From Atherix ibis (taxonomy: Eukaryota; Arthropoda; Insecta; Diptera; Athericidae), in contig OY282608.1 in the NCBI GenBank assembly GCA_958298945.1, positions 75,130,806-75,194,805 of the forward strand: 64,000 bases of DNA, read 5' to 3'. The translations under genes were made by a program, and so were the position numbers. Of the stretch, positions 1 through 11,841 are shown one piece after another. The notes under the pieces are model-generated. The model saw nothing but the letters and a program-made list of their open reading frames with translations. It was not told the origin of the DNA and made no database searches. Each line of letters begins with the position of its first letter. Position 1 is the stretch's first letter.

Positions 1-3000
1 GTTGGTTTGGTCGTTTGTTGGCTTGTTGGTTTATTGTCTTGTTGGTTTGTTGGTTTGTTGGCTTGTTGGTTTGTTGGTTTGTTGGTTTGTTGGTTTGTCG
101 GTTTGTTGGTTACTTGATTTCTTGGTTTGTTGGTTGGTTGGCTTGTTGGTTTATTGGTTTGTTGGTTTGTTGGTTTGTTGGTTTGTTGGTTTGTTGGTTT
201 GTTGGTTTGTTGGTTTGTTGGTTTGTTGGTTTGTTTGTTTGTTGGTTTGGTCGTTTGTTGGTTTGTTGGTTTATTGGCTTGTTGGTTTGTTGGTTTGTGG
301 GCTTGTTGGTTTGTTCGTTTGTTGGTTTGTTGGTTTGTTGGTTTGTTGGTTTGTTGGTTACTTGATTTGTTGGTTTATTGGCTTGTTGGTTTGTTCGTTT
401 GTTGGTTTGTTGGTTTGTTGGTTTGTTGGTTTGTTGGTTACTTGATTTGTTGGTTTATTGGCTTGTTGGTTTGTTGGTTTGTTGGTTTGTAGGTTTATTT
501 GTTTGTTGGTGTGTTTGTTTGTTGGTTTGTACGTTTGTGGGTTTGTTGGTTACTTGGTTTGTTGGTTTGTTCGTTTGTTCGTTTGTTGGTTTGTTGGTTT
601 GTTGGTTTGTGTGTTTGTTGGCTTGTTGGTTTGTTGGTTTGTTTGCTTGTTGGTTTGTTGGTTTGTTGGTTTGTTGGTTTGTAGGTTTGTTGGCTTGTTG
701 GTTTATTGGCTTGTTGGTTTGTTGGTTTGTTGGCTTGTTGGTTTGTTCGATTGTTGGTTTGTTCGTTTGTTGGTTTGTTGGTTTGTTCGTTTGTTGGTTT
801 GTTGGTTACTTGATTTGTTAGTTTGTTGGTTTGTTGGCTTGTTGGTTTATTGGCTCGTTGGTTTGTTGGTTTGTTGGCTTGTTGGTTTGTTCGTTTGTTG
901 GTTTGTTGGTTTGTTGGTTTGTTGGTTTGTTGGTTACTTGATTTGTTGGTTTGTTGGCTTGTTGGTTTGTTGGTTTGTTGGTTTGTAGGTTTATTTGTTT
1001 GTTGGTTTGTTTGTTTGTTGGTTTGTACGTCTGTTGGTTTGTTGGTTACTTGGTTTGTTGGTTTGTTGGTTTGTTGGTTTGTTGGTTTGTTGGTGTTGGT
1101 TTGTTGGTTTGTTGGTTTGTTGGTTTGTTGGTTTGTTGGTTTGTTGGTTTGTTCGTTTATTGGTTTGTTGGTTTGTTGGTTTGTTGGTTAATTGTTTTGT
1201 CGGTTGGTTGGCTTGTTGGTTTATTGGTTTGTTGGTTTGTTAATTTGTTGTTTTGTTGGTTTGTTGGTTTGTTTGTTTGTTGGTTTGGACGTTTGTTGGC
1301 TGGTTGGTTTTTAGGCTTGTTGGTTTGTTGGTTTGTTGGTTTGTTGGTTTGTTTGTTTGTTGGTTTGTTGGTTTGTTCGTTTGTTGGTTTGTGGGTTTGT
1401 TGGCTTGTTGGTTTGTTGGCTTGTTGGCTTGTTGAATTGTTGGTTTGTTGGTTTGTTGGTTTGTTGGTTTATTGGTTTGTTGGTTTGTTAGTTTTTTGGT
1501 TTGTTGGTCTGTTGGTTTGTTGGTTTGTTGGTTTGTTGGTTTGGTGGTTTGTTGGTTTGTTGGTTTGTTGGTTTGTTGGTTTGTTTGTTTGTTTGTTGGT
1601 TTGTTGGCTTGTTGGTTTTTTGGCTTGTTGGTTTGTTGGTTTGTTGGTTTGTTTGTTTGTTGGTTTGTTCGGTTGTTGGCTTGTTGGTTTTTTGGCTTGT
1701 TGGCTTGTTGGTTTGTTGGTATGTTTGTTTGTTGGTTTGTTGGTTTGTTGGTTTGTTGGTTTGTGGGCTTGTTGGTTTGTTGGTTTGTTGGTTTGTTGGT
1801 TTGTTGGTTTGTTGGTTTGTTTTTTTGTTGGTTTGTGTGTTTGTTGGCTTGTTGGTTTGTTGGCTTGTTGGCTTGTTGGTTTGTTGGTTTGTTGGCTTGT
1901 AGGTTTGTTGGTTTGTTGGTTTGTTGGTTTGTTGGTTTTTTGGTTTGTTGGTTTGTTGGTTTTTTGGTTTGTTGTTTTGTTGGTTTGTTGAATACTTGGT
2001 TTGTTGGTGTGTTGGTTGGTTGGCTTGTTGGTTTATTGGTTTGTTGGTTTGTTGGTTTGTTGGTTTGTTGGTTTGTTTGATTGTGTGTTTGGTCGTTTGT
2101 TGGCTTGTTGGTTTATTGGCTTGTTGGTTTGTTGGCTTGTTGGTTTGTTCGTTTGTTGGTTTGTTGGTTTGTTGGTTTGTTGGTTACTTGATTTGTTGGT
2201 TTGTTGGTTGGTTGGCTTGTTGGTTTATTGGTTTGTTGGTTTGTTGGTTTGTTGTTTTGTTGGTTTGTTGGTTTGTTTGTTTGTTGGTTTGGACGTTTGT
2301 TGGCTGGTTGGTTTTTTGGCTTGTTGGTTTGTTGGTTTGTTGGTTTGGTTGTTTGTTGGTTTGTTCGGTTGTTGGCTTGTTGGTTTTTTGGCTTGTTGGC
2401 TTGTTGGTTTGTTGGTATGTTTGTTTGTTGGTTTGTTGGTTTGTTGGTTTGTTGGTTTTTGGGTTTGTTGGATTGTTGGTTTGTTGGTTTGTTGGCTTGT
2501 TGGTTTGTTGGCTTGTTGGCTTGTTGAATTGTTGGTTTGTTGGTTTGTTGGTTTGTTGGTTTGTTGGTTTGTTGGTTTGTTGGTTTGTTGGTTTGTTGGT
2601 TTGTTGGTTTGTTGGTTTGTTTGTTTGTTGGTTTGTGTGTTTGTTGGCTTGTTGGTTTGTTGGTTTGTTGGCTTGTTGGTTTGTTGGCTTGTTGGTTTGT
2701 TGGTTTGTTGGTTTGTTGGTTTGTAGGTTTGTTGGTTTGTTGGTTTGTTGGTTTGTTGGTTTGTTGGTTTGTTTGTTTGTTGGTTTGTTGGTTTGTTTGT
2801 TTGTTGGTTTTTTGGTTTGTTGTTTTGTTGGTTTGTTGTTTACTTGGTTTGTTGGTTTGTTGGTTGGTTGGCTTGTTGGTCAATTGGTTTGTTGGTTTGT
2901 TGGTTTGTTGGTTTGTTGGTTTGTTTGTTTGTTGGTTTGGTCGTTTTTTGGCTTGTTGGTTTATTGGCTTGTTGGTTTGTAGGTTTGTTGGCTTGTTGGT

Positions 3001-3370
3001 TTGTTGGTTTGTTGGTTTGTTGGTTTGTTGGTTTGTTGGTTTGTTGGTTACTTGATTTGTTGGTTTGTTGGTTGGTTGGCTTGTTGGTTTATTGGTTTGT
3101 TGGTTTGTTGGTTTGTTGTTTTGTTGGTTTGTTGGTTTGTTTGTTTGTTGGTTTGGACGTTTGTTGGCTTATTGGTTTGTTGGTATGTTGGTTTGTTGGT
3201 TTGTTGGTTTGTTGGTTTTTTGGTTTGTTGGTTTGTTGGTTTGTTAGTTTGTTGGTTTGTTGGTTTGTTGGCTTGTTGGTTTGTTTGTTATTTGGTTTGT
3301 TGGTTTGTTGGTTGGTTGGCTTGTTGGTTTATTGGTTTGTTGGTTTGTTGGTTTGTTGGTTTGTTTGTTT
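1..3370 (+). repeat. Higher-order repeat A, copy 1 (3.37 kb, left end cut by the window)
   Basis: Positions 1-3170 recur as 3371-6556. The offset is 3370 at the start, 3378 through most of the block after one extra 8-bp unit, and 3386 at the right end. Landmarks in order are GGTCGTTTGTTGGCTTG with TTATTGTCTTG at 9-40, GGTTACTTGATTTCTTGG near 107, TACGTTTGTGGG at 530, TACGTCTG at 1028, the 6-bp unit GGTGTT at 1092, TTCGGTTGTTGG near 1669 and GTTGAATACTTGG near 1987. The tail 3171-3370 does not match the second copy. Instead it matches 8822-8990 and about 18.05-18.22 kb, including the rare TTTGTTTGTTATTTGG. The block is therefore a mosaic. Confidence 0.93.
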
Positions 3371-6300
3371 GTTGGTTTGGTCGTTTGTTGGCTTGTTGGT
3401 TTATTGTCTTGTTGGTTTGTTGGTTTGTTGGCTTGTTGGTTTGTTGGTTTGTTGGTTTGTTGGTTTGTCGGTTTGTTGGTTACTTGATTTCTTGGTTTGT
3501 TGGTTGGTTGGCTTGTTGGTTTATTGGTTTGTTGGTTTGTTGGTTTGTTGGTTTGTTGGTTTGTTGGTTTGTTGGTTTGTTGGTTTGTTGGTTTGTTGGT
3601 TTGTTGGTTTGTTTGTTTGTTGGTTTGGTCGTTTGTTGGTTTGTTGGTTTATTGGCTTGTTGGTTTGTTGGTTTGTGGGCTTGTTGGTTTGTTCGTTTGT
3701 TGGTTTGTTGGTTTGTTGGTTTGTTGGTTTGTTGGTTACTTGATTTGTTGGTTTATTGGCTTGTTGGTTTGTTCGTTTGTTGGTTTGTTGGTTTGTTGGT
3801 TTGTTGGTTTGTTGGTTACTTGATTTGTTGGTTTATTGGCTTGTTGGTTTGTTGGTTTGTTGGTTTGTAGGTTTATTTGTTTGTTGGTGTGTTTGTTTGT
3901 TGGTTTGTACGTTTGTGGGTTTGTTGGTTACTTGGTTTGTTGGTTTGTTCGTTTGTTCGTTTGTTGGTTTGTTGGTTTGTTGGTTTGTGTGTTTGTTGGC
4001 TTGTTGGTTTGTTGGTTTGTTTGCTTGTTGGTTTGTTGGTTTGTTGGTTTGTTGGTTTGTAGGTTTGTTGGCTTGTTGGTTTATTGGCTTGTTGGTTTGT
4101 TGGTTTGTTGGCTTGTTGGTTTGTTCGATTGTTGGTTTGTTCGTTTGTTGGTTTGTTGGTTTGTTCGTTTGTTGGTTTGTTGGTTACTTGATTTGTTAGT
4201 TTGTTGGTTTGTTGGCTTGTTGGTTTATTGGCTCGTTGGTTTGTTGGTTTGTTGGCTTGTTGGTTTGTTCGTTTGTTGGTTTGTTGGTTTGTTGGTTTGT
4301 TGGTTTGTTGGTTACTTGATTTGTTGGTTTGTTGGCTTGTTGGTTTGTTGGTTTGTTGGTTTGTAGGTTTATTTGTTTGTTGGTTTGTTTGTTTGTTGGT
4401 TTGTACGTCTGTTGGTTTGTTGGTTACTTGGTTTGTTGGTTTGTTGGTTTGTTGGTTTGTTGGTTTGTTGGTGTTGGTTTGTTGGTTTGTTGGTTTGTTG
4501 GTTTGTTGGTTTGTTGGTTTGTTGGTTTGTTCGTTTATTGGTTTGTTGGTTTGTTGGTTTGTTGGTTAATTGTTTTGTCGGTTGGTTGGCTTGTTGGTTT
4601 ATTGGTTTGTTGGTTTGTTAATTTGTTGTTTTGTTGGTTTTTTGGTTTGTTTGTTTGTTGGTTTGGACGTTTGTTGGCTGGTTGGTTTTTAGGCTTGTTG
4701 GTTTGTTGGTTTGTTGGTTTGTTGGTTTGTTTGTTTGTTGGTTTGTTGGTTTGTTGGTTTGTTGGTTTGTGGGTTTGTTGGCTTGTTGGTTTGTTGGCTT
4801 GTTGGCTTGTTGAATTGTTGGTTTGTTGGTTTGTTGGTTTGTTGGTTTATTGGTTTGTTGGTTTGTTAGTTTTTTGGTTTGTTGGTCTGTTGGTTTGTTG
4901 GTTTGTTGGTTTGTTGGTTTGGTGGTTTGTTGGTTTGTTGGTTTGTTGGTTTGTTTGTTTGTTTGTTGGTTTGTTGGCTTGTTGGTTTTTTGGCTTGTTG
5001 GTTTGTTGGTTTGTTGGTTTGTTTGTTTGTTGGTTTGTTCGGTTGTTGGCTTGTTGGTTTTTTGGCTTGTTGGCTTGTTGGTTTGTTGGTATGTTTGTTT
5101 GTTGGTTTGTTGGTTTGTTGGTTTGTTGGTTTGTGGGCTTGTTGGTTTGTTGGTTTGTTGGTTTGTTGGGTTGTTGGTTTGTTGGTTTGTTTTTTTGTTG
5201 GTTTGTGTGTTTGTTGGCTTGTTGGTTTGTTGGCTTGTTGGCTTGTTGGTTTGTTGGTTTGTTGGTTTGTAGGTTTGTTGGTTTGTTGGTTTGTTGGTTT
5301 GTTGCTTTGTTGGTTTTTTGGTTTGTTGGTTTGTTGGTTTTTTGGTCTGTTGTTTTGTTGGTTTGTTGAATACTTGGTTTGTTGGTGTGTTGGTTGGTTG
5401 GCTTGTTGGTTTATTGGTTTGTTGGTTTGTTGGTTTGTTGGTTTGTTGGTTTGTTTGATTGTGTGTTTGGTCGTTTGTTGGCTTGTTGGTTTATTGGCTT
5501 GTTGGTTTGTTGGCTTGTTGGTTTGTTCGTTTGTTGGTTTGTTGGTTTGTTGGTTTGTTGGTTACTTGATTTGTTGGTTTGTTGGTTGGTTGGCTTGTTG
5601 GTTTATTGGTTTGTTGGTTTGTTGGTTTGTTGTTTTGTTGGTTTGTTGGTTTGTTTGTTTGTTGGTTTGGACGTTTGTTGGCTGGTTGGTTTTTTGGCTT
5701 GTTGGTTTGTTGGTTTGTTGGTTTGGTTGTTTGTTGGTTTGTTCGGATGTTGGCTTGTTGGTTTTTTGGCTTGTTGGCTTGTTGGTTTGTTGGTATGTTT
5801 GTTTGTTGGTTTGTTGGTTTGTTGGTTTGTTGGTTTTTGGGTTTGTTGGATTGTTGGTTTGTTGGTTTGTTGGCTTGTTGGTTTGTTGGCTTGTTGGCTT
5901 GTTGAATTGTTGGTTTGTTGGTTTGTTGGTTTGTTGGTTTGTTGGTTTGTTGGTTTGTTGGTTTGTTGGTTTGTTGGTTTGTTGGTTTGTTGGTTTGTTG
6001 GTTTGTTTGTTTGTTGGTTTGTGTGTTTGTTGGCTTGTTGGTTTGTTGGTTTGTTGGCTTGTTGGTTTGTTGGCTTGTTGGTTTGTTGGTTTGTTGGTTT
6101 GTTGGTTTGTAGGTTTGTTGGTTTGTTGGTTTGTTGGTTTGTTGGTTTGTTGGTTTGTTTGTTTGTTGGTTTTTTGGTTTGTTGGTTTGTTGGTTTTTTG
6201 GTTTGTTGTTTTGTTGGTTTGTTGTTTACTTGGTTTGTTGGTTTGTTGGTTGGTTGGCTTGTTGGTCAATTGGTTTGTTGGTTTGTTGGTTTGTTGGTTT

Positions 6301-6704
6301 GTTGGTTTGTTTGTTTGTTGGTTTGGTCGTTTTTTGGCTTGTTGGTTTATTGGCTTGTTGGTTTGTAGGTTTGTTGGCTTGTTGGTTTGTTGGTTTGTTG
6401 GTTTGTTGGTTTGTTGGTTTGTTGGTTTGTTGGTTACTTGATTTGTTGGTTTGTTGGTTGGTTGGCTTGTTGGTTTATTGGTTTGTTGGTTTGTTGGTTT
6501 GTTGTTTTGTTGGTTTGTTGGTTTGTTTGTTTGTTGGTTTGGACGTTTGTTGGCTTGTTGGTTTATTGGTTTGTTGGTTTGTTGGTTTGTTGGCTTGTCG
6601 GTTTGTTCGTTTGTTGGTTTGTTGATTTGTTGGTTTGTTGGTTCGTTGGTTACTTGATTTGTTGGTTTGTTGGTTTGTTGGTTTATTGGTTTGTAGGTTT
6701 GTTG
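3371..6704 (+). repeat. Higher-order repeat A, copy 2
   Basis: This is the direct tandem copy of 1-3170. Over 951-1991 against 4329-5369 I count by eye only about seven single-base differences plus 8-bp unit indels that cancel out, so identity is very high. Examples of differences are TTCG at 1377 against TTGG in the copy, and GGGTTGTT at 5168 where copy 1 has a canonical unit. The match stops sharply at 3170/6556: copy 1 goes on with ATTGGTTTGTTGGTATG and copy 2 with GTTGGTTTATTGG. The right part, from about 5.72 kb, belongs also to the 0.94-0.98 kb duplication that follows. Confidence 0.93.
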
Positions 6705-7630
6705 GTTTGGTTGTTTGTTGGTTTGTTCGGTTGTTGGCTTGTTGGTTTTTTGGCTTGTTGGCTTGTTGGTTTGTTGGTATGTTTGTTTGTTGGTTTGTTG
6801 GTTTGTTGGTTTGTTGGTTTGTTGGTTTGTTGGTTTGTGGGTTTGTTGGATTGTTGGTTTGTTGGCTTGTTGGTTTGTTGGCTTGTTGGCTTGTTGAATT
6901 GTTGGTTTGTTGGTTTGTTGGTTTGTTGGTTTGTTGGTTTGTTGGTTTGTTGGTTTGTTGGTTTTTTGGTTTGTTGGTTTGTTTGTTTGTTGGTTTTTGT
7001 GTTTGTTGGCTTGTTGGTTTGTTGGTTTGTTGGCTTGTTGGTTTGTTGGTTTGTTGGTTTGTTGGTTTGTAGGTTTGTTGGTTTGTTGGTTTGTTGGTTT
7101 GTTGGTTTGTTTGTTTGTTGGTTTTTTGGTTTGTTGGTTTTTTGGTTTGTTGTTTTGTTGGTTTGTTGTTTACTTGGTTTGTTGGTTTGTTGGTTGGTTG
7201 GCTTGTTGGTCAATTGGTTTGTTGGTTTGTTGATTTGTTGGTTTGTTGGTTTGTTTGTTTGTTAGTTTGGTCGTTTTTTGGCTTGTTGGTTTATTGGCTT
7301 GTTGGTTTGTAGGTTTGTTGGCTTGTTGGTTTGTTGGTTTGTTGGTTTGTTGGTTTGTTGGTTTGTTGGTTTGTTGGTTACTTGATGTGTTGGTTTGTTG
7401 GTTGGTTGGCTTGTTGGTTTATTGGTTTGTTGGTTTGTTGGTTTGTTGTTTTGTTGGTTTGTTGGTTTGTTTGTTTGGTGGTTTGGACGTTTGTTGGCTT
7501 GTTGGTTTATTGGTTTGTTGGTTTGTTGGTTTGTTGGCTTGTCGGTTTGTTCGTTTGTTGGTTTGTTGGTTTGTTGGTTTGTTGGTTCGTTGGTTACTTG
7601 ATTTGTTGGTTTGTTGGTTTGTTGGTTTAT
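5720..7630 (+). repeat. Tandem duplication of about 0.94-0.98 kb
   Basis: About 5,720-6,690 recurs as about 6,705-7,630. The landmark GTTCGG lies at 5741 and 6725 (offset 984). GTTGTTTACTTGG lies at 6221 and 7165 (offset 944). The string TTGGTTCGTTGGTTACTTG recurs at the same 944 spacing near 6.64 and 7.58 kb. The 40-bp change in offset equals five 8-bp units. The rare GGTCAATTGG is present in both copies, near 6266 and 7208. The pair overlaps the right end of repeat A copy 2, so it arose after or within that duplication. Confidence 0.87.
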
Positions 7631-8229
7631 TGGTTTGTAGGTTTATTTGTTTGTTGGTTTGTTTGTTTGTTGGTTTGTACGGTTGTTGGTTTGTTGGTTA
7701 CTTGGTTTGTTGGTTTGTTGGTTTGTTGGTTTGTTGGTTTGTTTGTTTGATGGTTTGTGTGTTTGTTGGCTTGTTGTTTTGTTGGCTTGTTGGCTTGTTG
7801 GTTTGTTTGTTTGTTGGTTTGGTCGTTTGTTGGCTTGTTGGTTTATTGGCTTGTTGGTTTGTTGGTTTGTTGGCTTGTTGGTTTGTTCGATTGTTGGTTT
7901 GTTGGTTTGTTGGTTTCTTGGTTTCTTGGTTTGTTTGTTTGTTGGTTTGTTTGATTGTTGGTTTGTGTGTTTGTTGGCTTATTGGTTTGTTGGTTTGTTG
8001 GCTTGTTGGTTTGTTGGTTTGTTGGTTTGTAGGTTTGTTGGTTTGTTGGTTTGTTGGTTTGTTTGTTTGTTGGTTTTTTGGTTTGTTGGTTTGTTAGTTT
8101 TTTGGTTTGGATTGTTGATTTGTTGGTTTGTTGGTTTGTTGGTTTGTTGGTTTTTTGGTTTGTTGGTTTGTTGGTTTGTAGGTTTGTTGGCTTATTGGTT
8201 TGTTTCTTTGTTGGTTTGTTGGTTTGTCG
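7631..8229 (+). repeat. Variant-rich linker between two duplicated blocks
   Basis: This stretch is ordinary array with many variants and no perfect tandem partner next to it. It carries TTATTTGTTTGTTGG, TACGGTTG near 7678, GGTTTGTGTGTTTG near 7755, GGTCGTTTGTTGGCTTG near 7821, two adjacent GGTTTCTT units near 7914 and TTTCTTTGTTGG near 8203. The order TTTATTTG, TACG, GGTTACTTGG, TGTGTTTG is the same as in parts of repeat A and in the block at 23.0-23.3 kb, so it is a diverged relative of those. No gene or unique sequence is seen. Confidence 0.75.
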
Positions 8230-10035
8230 GTTTGTTGGTTTGTTGGTTTGTTGGTTTGTTGGTTTGTTGGTTTGTTGGTTTGTTGGTTTGTTGGTTTGTT
8301 GGTTTGTTGGTTTGTTGGTTTGTTGGTTTGTTGGTTTGTTGGTTTGTTGGTTTGTTGGTTTGTTGGTTTGTTTGTTTGTTGGTTTGTTGGTTTGTTGGTT
8401 TGTTGGTTTTTTGGTTTTTGGCTTGTTGGTTTGTTGGTTTGTTGGTTTGTTGGTTTGTTGGTTTGTTGGTTTGTTGGTTTGTTGGTTTGTTGGTTTGTTG
8501 GTTTGTTGGTTTGTTGGTTTGTTGGTTTGTTGGTTTGTTGGTTTGTTGATTTGTTGGTTTGTCAGCTTGTTGGTTTGTTGGCTTGTTGGCTTGTTGGTTT
8601 GTCGGTTTGTTAGTTTGTTGGTTTGTTGGTTTGTTGGTTTGTGGTTTGTTGGTTTGTTGGTCTGTTGGTTTGTTGGTTTGTGTGTTTGTTGGTTTGTTGG
8701 TTTGTTTGTTTGTTGGTTTGTTGGTTTGTTGGTTTTTTGGCCTGTTGGTTTGTTGGTTTGTTGGTTTGTTTGTTTGTTGGTTTGCTCGGTTGTTGGCTTG
8801 TTGGGTTTTTGGCTTGTTGGCTTATTGGTTTGTTGGTATGTTGGTTTGTTGGTTTGTTGGTTTGTTGGTTTTTTGGATTGTTGGTTTGTTGGTTTGTTAG
8901 TTTGTTGGTTTGTTGGTTTGTTGGCTTGTTGGTTTGTTTGTTATTTGGTTTGTTGGTTTGTTGGTTGGTTGGCTTGTTGGTTTATTGGTTTGTTGGCTTG
9001 TTGGTTTGTTGGTTTGTTGGTTTGTTGGTTTGTTGGTTTGTCGGTTTGTTGGTTTGTTGGTTTGTCGGTTTGTTGGTTACTTGATTTCTTGGTTTGTTGG
9101 TTGGTTGGCTTGTTGGTTTATTGGTTTGTTAATTTGTTGGTTTGTTGGTTTGTTGGTTTGTTGGTTTGTTGGTTTGTTGGTTTGTTGGTTTGTTTGTTTG
9201 TTGGTTTGGTCGTTTGTTGGTTTGTTGGTTTATTGGCTTGTTGGTTTTTTGGTTTGTGGGCTTGTTGGTTTGTTCGTTTGTTGGTTTGTTGGTTTGTTGG
9301 TTTGTTGGTTTGTTGGTTACTTGATTTGTTGGTTTATTGGCTTGTTGGTTTGTTGGTTTGTTGGTTTGTAGGTTTATTTGTTTGTTGGTGTGTTTGTTTG
9401 TTGGTTTGTACGTTTTTGGGTTTGTTGGTTACTTGGTTTGTTGGTTTGTTCGTTTGTTCGTTTGTTGGTTTGTTGGTTTGTTGGTTTGTGTGTTTGTTGG
9501 CTTGTTGGTTTGTTGGTTTGTTTGCTTGTTGGTTTGTTGGTTTGTTGGTTTGTTGGTTTGTAGGTTTGTTGGCTTGTTGGTTTATTGGCTTGTTGGTTTG
9601 TTGGCTTGTTGGCTTGTTGGTTTGTTCGATTGTTGGTTTGTTCGTTTGTTGGTTGGTTGGTTTGTTCATTTGTTGGTTTGTTGGTTACTTGATTTGTTAG
9701 TTTGTTGGTTTGTTGGTTTGTTGGTTTGTTGGTTTGTTGGTTTGTTGGTTTGTTGGTTTGTTGGTTTTTTGGTTTGTTGGTTTGTTGGTTACTTGATTTG
9801 TTGGTTTGTTGGTTGGTTGGCTTGTTGGTTTATTAGTTTCTTCGTTAATTGGTTTGTTGGTTTGTTTGTTTGTTGGTTTGGTCGTTTGTTGGCTTGTTGG
9901 TTTATTGGCTTGTTGGGTTGTTGGTTTGTTGGCTTGTTGGTTTGTTCGTTTGTTGGTTTGTTGGTTTTTTGGTTTGTTGGTTTGTTGGTTACTTGATTTG
10001 TTGGTTTGTTGATTGGTTGGCTTGTTGGTTTATTG
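8230..10035 (+). repeat. Higher-order repeat B, copy 1 (1,806 bp)
   Basis: The copy starts after TTTGTCGG at about 8229 with a perfect run of roughly 17 canonical units. It then carries TTTTTTGGTTTTTGGCTTG near 8406, TTTGTCAGCTTG near 8560, TTTGTGGTTTGTTGG near 8638, TTTTTTGGCCTG near 8733, TTGCTCGG near 8781, TTGGGTTTTTGG near 8801, TTTGTTATTTGG near 8936 and TTTCTTCGTTAATTGG near 9836. All these landmarks recur exactly 1,806 bp to the right. I see only a handful of base differences, for example TTAATTTG near 9128, which is canonical in copy 2. Homologous landmarks recur a third time from about 13.6 kb. Confidence 0.95.
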
Positions 10036-11841
10036 GTTTGTTGGTTTGTTGGTTTGTTGGTTTGTTGGTTTGTTGGTTTGTTGGTTTGTTGGTTTGTTGG
10101 TTTGTTGGTTTGTTGGTTTGTTGGTTTGTTGGTTTGTTGGTTTGTTGGTTTGTTGGTTTGTTGGTTTGTTTGTTTGTTGGTTTGTTGGTTTGTTGGTTTG
10201 TTGGTTTTTTGGTTTTTGGCTTGTTGGTTTGTTGGTTTGTTGGTTTGTTGGTTTGTTGGTTTGTTGGTTTGTTGGTTTGTTGGTTTGTTGGTTTGTTGGT
10301 TTGTTGGTTTGTTGGTTTGTTGGTTTGTTGGTTTGTTGGTTTGTTGGTTTGTTGATTTGTTGGTTTGTCAGCTTGTTGGTTTGTTGGCTTGTTGGCTTGT
10401 TGGTTTGTCGGTTTGTTAGTTTGTTGGTTTGTTGGTTTGTTGGTTTGTGGTTTGTTGGTTTGTTGGTCTGTTGGTTTGTTGGTTTGTGTGTTTGTTGGTT
10501 TGTTGGTTTGTTTGTTTGTTGGTTTGTTGGTTTGTTGGTTTTTTGGCCTGTTGGTTTGTTGGTTTGTTGGTTTGTTTGTTTGTTGGTTTGCTCGGTTGTT
10601 GGCTTGTTGGGTTTTTGGCTTGTTGGCTTATTGGTTTGTTGGTATGTTGGTTTGTTGGTTTGTTGGTTTGTTGGTTTTTTGGATTGTTGGTTTGTTGGTT
10701 TGTTAGTTTGTTGGTTTGTTGGTTTGTTGGCTTGTTGGTTTGTTTGTTATTTGGTTTGTTGGTTTGTTGGTTGGTTGGCTTGTTGGTTTATTGGTTTGTT
10801 GGCTTGTTGGTTTGTTGGTTTGTTGGTTTGTTGGTTTGTTGGTTTGTCGGTTTGTTGGTTTGTTGGTTTGTCGGTTTGTAGGTTACTTGATTTCTTGGTT
10901 TGTTGGTTGGTTGGCTTGTTGGTTTATTGGTTTGTTGGTTTGTTGGTTTGTTGGTTTGTTGGTTTGTTGGTTTGTTGGTTTGTTGGTTTGTTGGTTTGTT
11001 TGTTTGTTGGTTTGGTCGTTTGTTGGTTTGTTGGTTTATTGGCTTGTTGGTTTTTTGGTTTGTGGGCTTGTTGGTTTGTTCGTTTGTTGGTTTGTTGGTT
11101 TGTTGGTTTGTTGGTTTGTTGGTTACTTGATTTGTTGGTTTATTGGCTTGTTGGTTTGTTGGTTTGTTGGTTTGTAGGTTTATTTGTTTGTTGGTGTGTT
11201 TGTTTGTTGGTTTGTACGTTTGTGGGTTTGTTGGTTACTTGGTTTGTTGGTTTGTTCGTTTGTTCGTTTGTTGGTTTGTTGGTTTGTTGGTTTGTGTGTT
11301 TGTTGGCTTGTTGGTTTGTTGGTTTGTTTGCTTGTTGGTTTGTTGGTTTGTTGGTTTGTTGGTTTGTAGGTTTGTTGGCTTGTTGGTTTATTGGCTTGTT
11401 GGTTTGTTGGCTTGTTGGCTTGTTGGTTTGTTCGATTGTTGGTTTGTTCGTTTGTTGGTTTGTTGGTTTGTTCATTTGTTGGTTTGTTGGTTACTTGATT
11501 TGTTAGTTTGTTGGTTTGTTGGTTTGTTGGTTTGTTGGTTTGTTGGTTTGTTGGTTTGTTGGTTTGTTGGTTTTTTGGTTTGTTGGTTTGTTGGTTACTT
11601 GATTTGTTGGTTTGTTGGTTGGTTGGCTTGTTGGTTTATTAGTTTCTTCGTTAATTGGTTTGTTGGTTTGTTTGTTTGTTGGTTTGGTCGTTTGTTGGCT
11701 TGTTGGTTTATTGGCTTGTTGGGTTGTTGGTTTGTTGGCTTGTTGGTTTGTTCGTTTGTTGGTTTGTTGGTTTTTTGGTTTGTTGGTTTGTTGGTTACTT
11801 GATTTGTTGGTTTGTTGATTGGTTGGCTTGTTGGTTTATTG
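10036..11841 (+). repeat. Higher-order repeat B, copy 2 (1,806 bp)
   Basis: Direct tandem copy of 8230-10035 at a constant offset of 1,806 bp, with no net unit indel from about 8.23 to 10.03 kb. The segments 8559-8900 and 10365-10706 look identical. Differences I can see include TTGTAGGTTAC near 10876 against TTGTTGGTTAC near 9070, and TACGTTTGTGGG near 11217 against TACGTTTTTGGG near 9411. The left junction follows GATTGGTTGGCTTG near 10012. The right end runs into a segment with TTGTTTTGTTGG that copy 1 lacks. Together with 11842-13340 this copy forms the first member of the 3.4-kb pair C. Confidence 0.95.

Noticed and set aside
492..510. Forkhead-like sites in the TTTATTTGTTTG variants
   Set aside because: The match is to a short A/T-rich core and arises by chance in a T/G repeat; nothing else suggests a regulatory region.
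2113..2883. Reverse-strand open frame of 256 codons, rich in Asn, Gln, Thr, Lys and Pro
   Set aside because: It is the reverse reading of the same 8-mer (NKPTNQQT). No composition break, initiation context or conservation beyond the repeat is seen.
8230..8369. Promoter or origin in long canonical runs
   Set aside because: The runs are perfect 8-mer repeats with no distinct motif; no evidence separates them from the rest of the array.
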